Source of the DNA: Hyphomicrobiales bacterium
Lineage (GTDB): Bacteria > Pseudomonadota > Alphaproteobacteria > Rhizobiales > OSC116
Length of the DNA: 64,000 bases
Reading direction: 5' to 3'
Assembly (NCBI GenBank): GCA_002401855.1
Contig: NVUH01000001.1
Location: 62,001-126,000, forward strand
Positions 8,481 through 17,809 of this stretch are shown here, piece by piece; position 1 is the first letter of the stretch, and every line of letters starts with the position of its first letter. The notes under the pieces were generated by a model. The model did not search any database and was not told where the DNA came from. It saw only the letters and a program-made list of their open reading frames with translations. The position numbers and the translations under genes were made by a program.

Positions 8481-9299
8481 CTATAATTTCCACAATTCAA
8501 TTTTACAATTTATCGATGGCCCCTCCCCGCCATGCCCAAAACGCCAATTTTCGACATCACCCAGCTCAACATGGTGCATCAGCGCATAGTTATGCGCATC
8601 ATCTATCACCGTCAATTCACCTTCACCAGTGCTGCGGGTCAGTGCCGCTGTAGAAGATGCGCCAAATTCAGAATGCTCACATGAGCCTTCAATTAAATGC
8701 ATGCCACTGTCTATATGTTTCAGATCAGTCTTATGCTTGCCAACCCGCATGGCAGCGCTCATAATCTTCACCCAATAAGTACCAATAGGCAAGCTGAACT
8801 GGCTGGATGGCGCGTCTAACACCACCCCTGCACCCAGGTCATTTATTTTTACCAAGTTCAAATACCGCTGGTTCCACCCCGTGCTGGGCGGGTTGGTCGA
8901 GTCTTGAGCATAAGCCATTTCCTCACAAATCAGCACATCAGGTTTTAACAGGCTCTTTTTTGCAGCATATTCTTGCCATGCCGAACCATTAAACACATAT
9001 AATTTCTGCTCATCTTCAACCCAGCATTTCCAACCATTTTTAGCGGTTATATTAAGCCAAGCGCCGTCCTGATACACCGCCAGCAAACCATCAAGCCCGC
9101 TCCAGTCACTGGTTGCTGCATCGGCTATAATATAACGTGCGCCCTCAGCAGGGCTAGCAGGTATAACCGTCAAGCTCTTGGTCAGAGCCGAAAGCTGCAC
9201 CACAATGTCCAAACGGCTTAAACTTTCATTTAAAGTGATATGTTTTTGGTTTTGCGCCGCCGCTAAAAACGGCAATTCTAAAAAATAACTATTAGACAT
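8481..9299 (-). CDS. DUF2793 protein, GTA/phage fibre-like
   Basis: 272 residues from the ATG at 9299, which overlaps the stop of the gp15-like gene by 8 nt; an upstream in-frame start would overlap it more. The first 100 residues carry the DUF2793 pattern: LPFLAAAQNQKHITLNESL, then GARYIIADAATSDWSGLDGLLAVYQDGAW. DUF2793 is typical of alphaproteobacterial GTA and prophage tail regions. After about residue 135 comes a different module, with SLPIGTYWVKIMSAA followed by KHIDSGMHLIEGS, resembling a beta-sandwich receptor-binding head of tail fibres. Likely a host-contact or decoration protein of the GTA particle. Confidence 0.8.
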   Translation of the reverse strand: MSNSYFLELPFLAAAQNQKHITLNESLSRLDIVVQLSALTKSLTVIPASPAEGARYIIADAATSDWSGLDGLLAVYQDGAWLNITAKNGWKCWVEDEQKLYVFNGSAWQEYAAKKSLLKPDVLICEEMAYAQDSTNPPSTGWNQRYLNLVKINDLGAGVVLDAPSSQFSLPIGTYWVKIMSAAMRVGKHKTDLKHIDSGMHLIEGSCEHSEFGASSTAALTRSTGEGELTVIDDAHNYALMHHVELGDVENWRFGHGGEGPSINCKIELWKL

Positions 9300-12200
9300 G
9301 AATTTCAACTTCCTTTGCTGTGCCGCGCCCAACTTGCGCCGACATCTGATAAATCTTCACCATAAAATCACTCGCCAAACCACCAAAATCGGCTATTTGT
9401 TGCTCACTGTCATAGGTAACATTAGGGCTATCGATGCTCATTTGGCGCAAGGCCGCACCACCACCAATCAACCATATTTCAACCTCATAGGTTTCAACAT
9501 CTTCGTTTAACGCCACTTGGCTCACTGCCCAATTTTCACCACCAAATCGGGTCTGCCTCACCCAACTCAACTCAATGTCATCGCTGATTTTTTTCACCCT
9601 CACCTGCACAGGTGCAAAAGGTTTTAGCGCCACATCTTCATGCTGCCAAATGGCATCTTGGTAACTTGTATCCTCTATCACCTTATTCACAGGGCCATAT
9701 TTAACAGCAATTTCATTCAACAATTCATCGGCGCTCAACTCAAATTCAATGATGTTATTATCAAGTAAAACAAACCTCGCTAGAGCAGAATTAGTGCCCA
9801 ATATCACATGCCCAGTGCCAAACCGCCCCCGAATTAAATGCGAAAGCTGATATTCATTCTGTGCGGTTAAAATCGCATCCTTAAACTGAATGATTTCCCA
9901 GCCACCATTATCATACTCAACAGCCGCCATATTCTTACCAGCCAATAATTCAGTGGTGGATATTGATGACAGGGTGTCGCCATAAAGCCTCACACCAAGC
10001 TTATTGCCCAAATCATAACGGTCAATTGGCCCGATATTTAATGGCTCCAATATATGCCCTAAAATTGCACGTTTATTGGCCTCTAAACGCTTCACAAAAC
10101 TACCACCAATGTCCTGAAATACGTTGATATTGCTATGCCAAGGTTTTACAAATGCCGCCAAAGACAAAATGTTGCCGCTCAAACTTGCCGCGGAGGTCGA
10201 TAAGACCGGCAAATTCATCGCCACAATCAAAGCCCTGCCCTGCACAGTTTTGGCATTAGCTTGTCCTGTTTTTTTCTGCACCTCACCCACCACCTGATTG
10301 TCAATGCCAATATCCACCGAAACCGCATCAATAAGCTGACCATTACCTGTTGAGATGGCATGAATCCGCCATTTACCGTTCAATTCAGATTGTTCATTAC
10401 TAACATTAAGCTCAAAAATATCCCCACATTCTAAACCTAATCCCGTATTGTCTATTGAAAGGCTAATTCCTCGCCCTTCGCCATTTATCAATCCCAAACG
10501 ATTGGCAACAAGCCGCGTCGCCAAAGATTTCGATAGAACCGCATTTAACTGATAAGATATGTCATTGCGGCGCTCTAGCTGGTTAAACTCAACCATTTCA
10601 CTGGTCACCTTATAAGAATAACTGCCGTCATCACTGATATATTTCATATGCGCATCGGTTAGCATATGAGTGTCATTACCCGTTAGAATGATTGGAATTT
10701 CACCAACTTCTAACTGCAAGTCGCTAATTTCAGCCACCATATTGACATCCTGATGCCTAAATATCAGCACATCATCGCGGATATAAACCATCAAGCCAAA
10801 ATTCTGCAATATGTCTTGCAATGTCTGTAACGGGCTTTGCAATCGGTTGACTGTGTAACCTTCAACTTGGCCGTTAACAGCCGATACATCCGCCTTAATT
10901 TCGCCAGTGAATTGCAAAATTAATTGATCAAGTGGCACCGCACCAATGCGGCCATTGAGCCAATGGCCATAATTCCAATTATCGCCATCAGCCCATACAT
11001 CTGTGAGCAAAGGAAATAAAGGGTAAGGCCGTGCGTCATAAGCCCAGATGAATATATTGCTGGTGTCGAGCATCTTGTCGCCATAAACGCTAGAAATTGG
11101 ATTCTCACCATTTCCATCTTCATAATGGTTTAAAAACACCTCCAAATAACGCCGCTGAATGATGTCATCACGGCTTTGGTTGGCAAAATAAGGTATCTTG
11201 CCTTCCGATGAATTGGGATCATAAAATACATTGGGCTGATTGCTACCTTTGTCAATCGCAGGGCAACCAATTTCAGTCAGCCAAATCGGCTTAGACTCAG
11301 CCACCCAGCCCGTCGGCGATCCCTGCTCAACGCCATTGATGCGGTTATAATGGCTGTTTTGCCACCATGCCAGAATGTCCTTGGTTCTAAACACCCAATG
11401 CTTACCATAAGCCGTGTCATCAATCGGGCTTCTCACTTGCTCGTTGCGATCACTCACACTGGCATAATAATAGTCAAACCCTTCGCCCGCCACAATGTTG
11501 CCGTCCAAATAATCACGATTATAAATACTCTGAATATCACCAGCCCTATCCAAATGTTCAGGCTCATCACGCCAGTCAGACAATGGCCAATAAGCATCAA
11601 TGCCAATAAAATCAATATTGGCATGCGCCCATAGGTCATCAAGATGAAAAAACACATCGCCCGTCCCATCTTGGGGATGATGGCCAAAATATTCACTCCA
11701 ATCAGCACCATATGAAATCTTGGTTGACGGCAAAAAAGAACGCACATCATCGGTCAATGTCCGCAATTGATCAACCGCTGGAAAATGGGTTTTACTGTCG
11801 CGCACTTGGGTTAAGCCAATGAATTCGGAACCAACTAAAAACGCTTCAACGCCGCCCGCCACTTGGCATAATTTAGCATAATGCAACACCATCCGCCGAT
11901 AACCCCATTCGCCACCGGGTCCATCATAAAACACCACGTCATCGACATTTTTTATATTCGCAACCGCACAATTGCCAAAAAAATTGGCAATTTGGGAGGT
12001 CGCTGCCGCCGTTTGGTCAACACTGCCACCTTGGCCAATGGCAGGGTCACAGGTCACGCGTCCACGCCACGGATAAACAGGTTGGCTCACGCCACCATAG
12101 GGGCTGGGCAACATATTATTAGCAGGCACATCCATCAAAATAAATGGGTAGAAAGTCACTTTTATACCGCGCAGTTTAAACTCAGCAATCGCAGCAAGTA

Positions 12201-13038
12201 CCGAAGCATCCGAGGGTGTGCCACCAAATGCCGCTCGTTCATCAATTTGCGAAACCACTTTTGCCAAACCGCGTTTCACACCGTTCACTTGCCACTGTTC
12301 AGGCGTGGTTTTTTTATACGCATTGTCTACACAGGGCTTTATGTTAATTTCCCCTGCCCGTAAATCATCACCAAACCACGGCACAACCAACGACACCTGC
12401 TCTAGATTTGGGCATAAATTGCACAATTCATCAATCGAAGTGATAAAATCGGTTTTGCCAATAAACCCATGCTGGTTTTCAGGAAAATATTCAAACTCAT
12501 CTTCACGAACAATGGACACAGTGTGATAACCAAATTCCGTAGCGCCAGGAATGAGCGCAACGGCTTTCACCTGCCGCTCCAATTCACCAATGGCATTGAC
12601 CACTTCGAAGGAAAATTTTGGCACCATATTGCCAAATGGCTCTAAATGCAGGTCTTCAAATACCACATATGCTACATCCCGAAAGGCGGGTGCGTTGCCC
12701 GCACCCATTATCGCTTCAAGCAGAGGGTCAGCAGGCTGATCAGCACTACCATTATAAAAACGCCAATTCAAATCCGTCATATCATGCAAATTATTATTGG
12801 CCCATATTTTCGAAATATGATCAATCTCACCTTCACATAGAGCAATGGCAAAACTTAAGCTAAACCCCAAAGCTGTCTGATGATCCTTTTTAAGCGGGCT
12901 GACCAGCTTAAATTCATCCGCCCAAATCACTTGACCTTCAACACGCACACGGCCCCATATTTTGGGTATCAGCACGGCCTGCTCACTGGTTTGCACAATC
13001 GGTGGATTGTCCAAACTCACAAGTTCAATTCCTACCAT
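9292..13038 (-). CDS. GTA host-contact protein gp15 (TIM-barrel/tip attachment, megatron)
   Basis: 1248 residues, homologue of RcGTA gp15, the large tail-tip protein that contacts the host. A hub-like N-terminal region is followed by a GTA TIM-barrel-like domain at about residues 320-670. That domain runs from PVYPWRGRVTCDP to IFIWAYDARPYPLFP and includes HPQDGTGDVFFHLDDLW. A phage tip-attachment-type domain lies at about 730-890 and C-terminal beta-rich modules follow. The ATG at 13038 has a close AGGTG; a GTG lies two codons upstream. It begins directly at a segment I recall as internal in relatives, so a hydrophobic glycine-rich N-terminus of roughly 60 residues seems absent. It lies 40 nt after the gp14-like gene. 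Confidence 0.92.
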   Translation of the reverse strand: MVGIELVSLDNPPIVQTSEQAVLIPKIWGRVRVEGQVIWADEFKLVSPLKKDHQTALGFSLSFAIALCEGEIDHISKIWANNNLHDMTDLNWRFYNGSADQPADPLLEAIMGAGNAPAFRDVAYVVFEDLHLEPFGNMVPKFSFEVVNAIGELERQVKAVALIPGATEFGYHTVSIVREDEFEYFPENQHGFIGKTDFITSIDELCNLCPNLEQVSLVVPWFGDDLRAGEINIKPCVDNAYKKTTPEQWQVNGVKRGLAKVVSQIDERAAFGGTPSDASVLAAIAEFKLRGIKVTFYPFILMDVPANNMLPSPYGGVSQPVYPWRGRVTCDPAIGQGGSVDQTAAATSQIANFFGNCAVANIKNVDDVVFYDGPGGEWGYRRMVLHYAKLCQVAGGVEAFLVGSEFIGLTQVRDSKTHFPAVDQLRTLTDDVRSFLPSTKISYGADWSEYFGHHPQDGTGDVFFHLDDLWAHANIDFIGIDAYWPLSDWRDEPEHLDRAGDIQSIYNRDYLDGNIVAGEGFDYYYASVSDRNEQVRSPIDDTAYGKHWVFRTKDILAWWQNSHYNRINGVEQGSPTGWVAESKPIWLTEIGCPAIDKGSNQPNVFYDPNSSEGKIPYFANQSRDDIIQRRYLEVFLNHYEDGNGENPISSVYGDKMLDTSNIFIWAYDARPYPLFPLLTDVWADGDNWNYGHWLNGRIGAVPLDQLILQFTGEIKADVSAVNGQVEGYTVNRLQSPLQTLQDILQNFGLMVYIRDDVLIFRHQDVNMVAEISDLQLEVGEIPIILTGNDTHMLTDAHMKYISDDGSYSYKVTSEMVEFNQLERRNDISYQLNAVLSKSLATRLVANRLGLINGEGRGISLSIDNTGLGLECGDIFELNVSNEQSELNGKWRIHAISTGNGQLIDAVSVDIGIDNQVVGEVQKKTGQANAKTVQGRALIVAMNLPVLSTSAASLSGNILSLAAFVKPWHSNINVFQDIGGSFVKRLEANKRAILGHILEPLNIGPIDRYDLGNKLGVRLYGDTLSSISTTELLAGKNMAAVEYDNGGWEIIQFKDAILTAQNEYQLSHLIRGRFGTGHVILGTNSALARFVLLDNNIIEFELSADELLNEIAVKYGPVNKVIEDTSYQDAIWQHEDVALKPFAPVQVRVKKISDDIELSWVRQTRFGGENWAVSQVALNEDVETYEVEIWLIGGGAALRQMSIDSPNVTYDSEQQIADFGGLASDFMVKIYQMSAQVGRGTAKEVEIHV

Positions 13039-13077
13039 AATCACCTAATTTCGTTCTGATTGGTTTTATAAATTGGT

Positions 13078-13521
13078 TCACAATTTGGTTGCATAATGCC
13101 AACTAAAATGCGCGGTCAAATGCCGTTGCCACCATGCCGAAAAACTATTTACAACCACACCTCTTCCCGCATAAGCATGAATAAATTCATCACTCGAGAT
13201 GGCAATCGCCACATGGCGTGTTGGCAAATTTTGGCGATATTTAAACAATAATATATCCCCCACCTCTACTTCTGCACCCTGCGGTTTACGGCAAAAATTT
13301 CGTTCCGCCATTTCCAACAATAAATCATTATTTGTCGCATCATTCCAACGCGGCGCGTAAGGCGGCGCGAGTTCAGGCTCATCACCTCTCACCTCACGCC
13401 ATACCCCGCGCAAAAGCCCCAAACAATCACACCCAACATGCTTCAAACTGGCCTGATGCCGATAAGGCGTACCGAGCCAACTCTTGGCCTCAGTAACCAC
13501 TTCCATCTGCATGCTCATCAT
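13078..13521 (-). CDS. GTA NlpC/P60 peptidase (gp14-like)
   Basis: 147-residue cell-wall peptidase of the GTA tail tip, homologue of RcGTA gp14. Such enzymes cleave peptidoglycan stems to let DNA pass. The NlpC/P60 catalytic Cys is in CDCLGLLRGVWRE (C33), the general base His in TRHVAI (H103), and a further polar His at 115 (EFIHAY). Length fits the family. The start ATGA overlaps the gp13 stop by 4 nt, so translation is coupled. Catalytic residues are intact, against simple decay of this locus. Confidence 0.92.
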   Translation of the reverse strand: MMSMQMEVVTEAKSWLGTPYRHQASLKHVGCDCLGLLRGVWREVRGDEPELAPPYAPRWNDATNNDLLLEMAERNFCRKPQGAEVEVGDILLFKYRQNLPTRHVAIAISSDEFIHAYAGRGVVVNSFSAWWQRHLTAHFSWHYATKL

Positions 13522-14426
13522 TCAAAATTTTCCGGCGAAATACGCTGCGGATAAGTGAATTTAAAATTCTTACCAGGCATATGGTCGAAACCTCTAAATT
13601 CAACACTATTGGCAAATCTATCGCGGCAAGTGGCAAAGCTTTTGTCACACCCAACAATTAATTTCAACTCATCTTCAAGCGCAATCGGATGTTTCATATC
13701 GCTGTGCAATGTAATCGAATGAGTGGTTTCCGATAGCTTATATTGGCGCGCAATACGCAATTTCTCAACACCCAAATCGGTATTTTCACCGCTCTGCCAC
13801 TCCAAGCTACCGCCATCAAAATAACCCGTCTCAATACCCGAAGGCAACTCAACCTCAAAACTATGCGAAGATTTAAGCAAACTAATTTGCCCAGATTTAT
13901 GATAAACAGATAGTCCCGTATCAATGTTGCATCGATCATCACCAAATTGCGCGTCACATCTTTCTTGCAGCAAGCGGTTATGACTTTTCTCAAGCGGCTT
14001 AGCAATGCCATGCAAGCTCAATTTCACCCGCGCATCTTCAATATACACATCCCCAACCACGCCCTGTTTCAACAAGTTATATTCTTCAGGCATATGCCAA
14101 TTCACTTGGTAAAGACAAAATTGGGCATCTTGTAAATGGTCAGCTTCAATCAAGCCGTAGGACAAAGCGTTGTCATCAATAAAAGTCGATATTTCAAACG
14201 CATCATCAAGCAAGTTGCGGCTAAATTTGGCAGGCGCAACCTGCAAATTCTCATCAGGCAAATAATCATCTTCCAAAAACAATATTGACCTATCATGATC
14301 CGTCAAAAACAAACTTATCTCACCCTTGCCAATCTTCAAACAATGGCATATCTGGGTCACATTCAATGCCAAATGCGCTTTCCAGCTCACATCCAAATCC
14401 TGCATCAGCTCAATCCAATATTTCAA
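13518..14426 (-). CDS. GTA hub protein, DUF2163 (gp13-like)
   Basis: 302 residues matching the DUF2163 family, RcGTA gp13, the tail hub protein. Four cysteines are arranged as C-x8-C (in RCDAQFGDDRC) and C-x6-C (in CDKSFATC). This is a known pattern for the iron-sulfur-binding hub proteins of siphovirus-type tails. The C-terminus has the family ending FRGFDHMPG. It overlaps the gp12 end by 17 nt and the gp14 start by 4 nt. All four candidate ligand cysteines are present. Confidence 0.9.
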   Translation of the reverse strand: MKYWIELMQDLDVSWKAHLALNVTQICHCLKIGKGEISLFLTDHDRSILFLEDDYLPDENLQVAPAKFSRNLLDDAFEISTFIDDNALSYGLIEADHLQDAQFCLYQVNWHMPEEYNLLKQGVVGDVYIEDARVKLSLHGIAKPLEKSHNRLLQERCDAQFGDDRCNIDTGLSVYHKSGQISLLKSSHSFEVELPSGIETGYFDGGSLEWQSGENTDLGVEKLRIARQYKLSETTHSITLHSDMKHPIALEDELKLIVGCDKSFATCRDRFANSVEFRGFDHMPGKNFKFTYPQRISPENFE

Positions 14427-15060
14427 TTAACGAAATTTGCGCAATCTCACCCGATTTAAACGAGGAGTAATCAACCTTTAATTCATTCTCGGCAAAACGC
14501 ACTGCCACGTCAAATTCAAAACCAGCTGATATCTCATCATCTTCAACAAGCCCCGCGCTCGGTAAAATAGTCACAATGCCAGTTAACACCTCAACCCCAA
14601 AATGGCTGGCATTCAGCTCAACTTCATTCACCGCAATTCGCAAACTGGCATCATAAGGTTTGGTGATTTTACGAATGTAATTCTGGTCATCATCCACCGC
14701 ATTGCCATAAGTTTTGCTCAATTGAAATTCCGCAACCTCACCGTCATAAATACCTATCTTCTGATCTGTGGCACTTATCTCATCTTCTAAGTCACAAGAT
14801 TTATAGTCTAAAATATCATGCCATTTAAAGCCAATCAAAGGCCCTCTTCGTGCCTCATAAAAACCAGTAATTTGTTCCAAGTCACCAAACGATTTCGCCG
14901 CCACACCCAGCATATATTTACGTTTGGAATGATATTTACGCGCATTCCGTTGCTCACGACCCGATAAAAAATTCTGTATTTCCGTAAACCGCTCAATGGT
15001 GCGGCTCACACTAAAACCTAAATTCTGCGGAAACAATATGTCCTGAAATTCTTCAATCAT
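14410..15060 (-). CDS. GTA distal tail protein, DUF2460 (gp12-like)
   Basis: 216 residues of the DUF2460 family (RcGTA gp12, distal tail protein capping the tail tube). Recognisable by the start with ILFPQNLGFSVSR, the central FYEARRGPLIGFKWHD and the following DYKS segment. Its ribosome site (GGGGGATG, just before the start) sits inside the end of the gp8-like gene. In RcGTA the gp9 to gp11 genes lie between gp8 and gp12; here only 3 nt separate the two. Confidence 0.92.
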   Translation of the reverse strand: MIEEFQDILFPQNLGFSVSRTIERFTEIQNFLSGREQRNARKYHSKRKYMLGVAAKSFGDLEQITGFYEARRGPLIGFKWHDILDYKSCDLEDEISATDQKIGIYDGEVAEFQLSKTYGNAVDDDQNYIRKITKPYDASLRIAVNEVELNASHFGVEVLTGIVTILPSAGLVEDDEISAGFEFDVAVRFAENELKVDYSSFKSGEIAQISLIEILD

Positions 15061-15063
15061 TTT

Positions 15064-15477
15064 TCATCCCCCACCCGTCACTAATATTTTCAATTGCATC
15101 GCGCCTTTAACAATTTCAAAATTCGTCTGCTCTATGCTGGTGGTCAACAATTCAGCAGACAACATGGCATAACCCAAAGTCAGGTCAGCCTTTGCAGGCA
15201 ATTCATCAATAAGTTGCTCTAACTGCGCCATAATATTATGCGTGGTCAGGCTGCTATCAGCCCGCGCCACCACAACGAGGCCGATCACATGCTCGCTCAT
15301 TTGTTCATCTAATTGATGGGTGCTTTGGCTGCTAATCTGCTCATAAGCGATGTAAGGCAAAGCCGCACCCTCCTGCACCACATCATATATATGCGTCCCG
15401 CCCAACAAAGTGATCAGGTCAGCATCGCTAGATAATCTGGCATAAAGATAACTTTTAAACTGCAACAAACCCCTCAT
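15064..15477 (-). CDS. GTA tail terminator, DUF3168 (gp8-like)
   Basis: 137 residues of the DUF3168 family, RcGTA gp8, the tail terminator that joins head connector and tail tube. The patterns PYIAYEQISSQ and a C-terminal beta pair ending in KILVTGGG are typical. It overlaps gp7 by 4 nt. Its C-terminus is complete, so the loss of the following tail genes did not truncate it. What this protein would bind in the absence of an adjacent tail-tube gene is unclear. Confidence 0.87.
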   Translation of the reverse strand: MRGLLQFKSYLYARLSSDADLITLLGGTHIYDVVQEGAALPYIAYEQISSQSTHQLDEQMSEHVIGLVVVARADSSLTTHNIMAQLEQLIDELPAKADLTLGYAMLSAELLTTSIEQTNFEIVKGAMQLKILVTGGG

Positions 15478-15815
15478 ATCAGCACCTCGCGTTTGCTAGC
15501 GGTCATTTTCAACCATAAATCAGCCGCCTCCATATTGATCACCGATTGAATCTCATATTGCACGCCCTCATGCTCAATCAACATCTGCTTATATATGCCG
15601 CTTTGGTAACGTATATAGACAATCAAGCTGTCCTTGCCTTTGCTCACATGCCCAGAAAAATTCTGGCTCTGGCGCTGCGGCTCAAGCTTAGCCCAACATT
15701 CCGTCGATAGGCTTTTAGTCACAATTTCACCGCCGATCACATCACGCCCAACATTCAGGCTGTATATAGCAATCCTCTGGTTCAACTGACCAAAATCAAG
15801 GTTAAATCTATTCAT
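15474..15815 (-). CDS. GTA head-tail adaptor/stopper (gp7-like)
   Basis: 113 residues of the phage head-tail joining family (RcGTA gp7; SPP1 gp16/HK97 gp7-like). N-terminal LNQRIAIYSL, then CWAKLEPQ and a beta-rich C-terminal half including YIRYQSGIYKQMLIEHEG, match the family. It overlaps gp8 by 4 nt and lies 30 nt downstream of gp6, so it is in the main GTA operon. Length is as expected. Confidence 0.85.
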   Translation of the reverse strand: MNRFNLDFGQLNQRIAIYSLNVGRDVIGGEIVTKSLSTECWAKLEPQRQSQNFSGHVSKGKDSLIVYIRYQSGIYKQMLIEHEGVQYEIQSVINMEAADLWLKMTASKREVLI

Positions 15816-15845
15816 TTTTCAAACTCATAAGTTGCAAACATTAAG

Positions 15846-16415
15846 CTAAATGTGGATTTTTTTAAACGGCGCAATCATGTCCAATATCACATGCGGAATT
15901 TGGTGAATCTCACCACTGGCAATCGGTCCCCTATTCTCATGCCAAAAAGCCACAAGGTGCAAAATAGCCTGCACAATCGGCGCAGGCACATCACTGGCAG
16001 CAGGCCCATACCCCGCCCAAAACTGCACCCGCAAACCCGAATATTCACTATAAATCTTCGGCAAAGTTTTAACAATTTTCAAATGCGCAGGGTCAGATTT
16101 TATGTCATAAACATAATCACCAACATCCACATTCTGGTAAACCGCCAGTTCATCAATCACCGCCACATGCTCAATCGATATCACCGGATTCACCGCCAGC
16201 TTTATCACATTGTCATAAGGCAATAAATCCAAATAAAGCGACCACAATTGCCGCAAAAAAGCCCGTCCAAGCCGCGTCTCCAACTGCACTCTGGCGGCAG
16301 TAATCATCGAAGCAATCAACGTATCTTCAAAGCTATGGTCAATTTTTAAATAATTTTTAACATCATTCAATGCCACAGGTTCAACCACCGCAGCGGTCTC
16401 TAAAATAAGCGCCAT
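15846..16415 (-). CDS. GTA head-tail connector (gp6-like)
   Basis: 189 residues of the phage gp6-like/phiE125 gp8 connector family, the ring beneath the portal. Recognisable by VALNDVKNYLKIDHSFEDTLI near the start, AARVQLETRLGRAFL, and the C-terminal WAGYGPAASDVPAPIVQAI with a following helix LHLVAFWHENR. It lies 68 nt after the capsid gene and 30 nt before gp7. Intact, family-typical length. Confidence 0.9.
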   Translation of the reverse strand: MALILETAAVVEPVALNDVKNYLKIDHSFEDTLIASMITAARVQLETRLGRAFLRQLWSLYLDLLPYDNVIKLAVNPVISIEHVAVIDELAVYQNVDVGDYVYDIKSDPAHLKIVKTLPKIYSEYSGLRVQFWAGYGPAASDVPAPIVQAILHLVAFWHENRGPIASGEIHQIPHVILDMIAPFKKIHI

Positions 16416-16483
16416 ATATCCATCCAGTTTAAATTTTCAAAAAAAGGCGCACCCAAATCGGTGCGCCCACAGGTAAACTCAAC

Positions 16484-17776
16484 CTAAGCTGCAAATTTCA
16501 ACAGTTTAATGGCATTAAAATCATGCACACCACCACCAACACGCTTGGTCGTATAAAATAACAAATAAGGCTTGGCAGAATATGGATCACGCAAAATGCT
16601 AATACCACGACGATCAACAATCAAATAACCTCGCCCAAAATCACCAAACGCCAGCGACATACTGTCCGCCGCCATATCAGGCATTTGCTCGACTTCAGCA
16701 ATGCTATAATTCAACAGGCTCGCCTTGCCATTAACCACCTCAGCAGGCCGCCACATATAATTGCCATCCGCATCTTTAAGCTTGCGAATCTCAGCCTGAG
16801 TTTTTCTATTCATCACCCAGTTGCCGTTCATGCGATAACGCGCTTTCAAACTATAAATCAAATCCAACAAGCAGTCCGATGCATCACTAGCCGCAAAAGC
16901 CCCATCAGCCCCCGTCTCAATATAACCCAAATTACCCCATGACCAACTAGCTTCAGCCGCAGTCGGCACATCCAAAAAGCCTTTGGGTTTGTTCACACCA
17001 TCGCCATTCACAAATGCCTCAGTTTCTTGGTCAATAAACGCCGCTTCAATTTCAGCCGCAATCCATTCTTCTAAATTCACCGCACTGTCTTCAAGCAATG
17101 ATGCCGATGCCGCAGGCATCGCATAAAGCTCCATAGTTGGATAAACCAGTTCTTCCAAATCCGCACCATTGGTCTGCGGCCGCGCATCCGCATCCCCCAC
17201 CCAACCAGAGGCAAATTCATTAATTGCAAACGGCTTTTTATAAATAGCCGATGTCACCTGCTGAATGCCGGCAATGTCACGAATTGGCGAGGCCAACTTC
17301 ATATTGTCTAAAATATTGCTTTCAATCTGCTCAGGCACAAAATAACCACCATCATTACCCGATACCAATGAATAGGCTTTGCCTTCAATGGTTTCAATCT
17401 GGCTCATACCCTGGCGCATATAAGCATTAAATGCCGCCTTAGCCTCACCATCTTCAAACCCAGATAACATCTCACCGCCCAAAATAGGCCGCTTGGCTTT
17501 TTGGCTCAACAGATCAATCTTGCTCTGTTGCCTATCCAAATGAGCGCTAATTTTACCTAATTTCTGCTCCGTCAATGGGTCACTCACAGAATGTTTTTCA
17601 AGCGCATCCAAACGCGTATCATTGGTCTGTTTAAATTCTTCAAATGCATTCATAAAGTCATCAAAGACAACATTCACATCCGCACTATTTTTCGGACTTA
17701 CAACTTTTGTTTCCAATTTTTGGTCTCCATATTGGGTTAAGTTTTTTCGGGTCGTAGACGCGTTTTTTCGCACCAT
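16484..17776 (-). CDS. GTA major capsid protein, HK97 fold (gp5-like)
   Basis: 430 residues, homologue of RcGTA gp5. An N-terminal charged helical scaffold (delta) domain of about 100 residues ends near KAKRPILGG, a plausible maturation cleavage region. The HK97-fold body then has GNDGGYFVPEQIESNI, AVNLEEWIAAEIEAAF and the C-terminal RRGISILRDPYSAKPYLLFYTTKRVGG. The ATG at 17776 is preceded by AGAAGGAAG at suitable distance. It lies 33 nt after the prohead protease gene that would process it. Confidence 0.94.
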   Translation of the reverse strand: MVRKNASTTRKNLTQYGDQKLETKVVSPKNSADVNVVFDDFMNAFEEFKQTNDTRLDALEKHSVSDPLTEQKLGKISAHLDRQQSKIDLLSQKAKRPILGGEMLSGFEDGEAKAAFNAYMRQGMSQIETIEGKAYSLVSGNDGGYFVPEQIESNILDNMKLASPIRDIAGIQQVTSAIYKKPFAINEFASGWVGDADARPQTNGADLEELVYPTMELYAMPAASASLLEDSAVNLEEWIAAEIEAAFIDQETEAFVNGDGVNKPKGFLDVPTAAEASWSWGNLGYIETGADGAFAASDASDCLLDLIYSLKARYRMNGNWVMNRKTQAEIRKLKDADGNYMWRPAEVVNGKASLLNYSIAEVEQMPDMAADSMSLAFGDFGRGYLIVDRRGISILRDPYSAKPYLLFYTTKRVGGGVHDFNAIKLLKFAA

Positions 17777-17809
17777 GGTTAGGCTTCCTTCTGGTTATTT
17801 TTATTAAAT

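Noticed and set aside
11881-12526. Long open frames on the plus strand opposite gp15
   Set aside because: They are antisense shadows of the long gp15 frame, with no family features and histidine/arginine-rich, low-quality translation.
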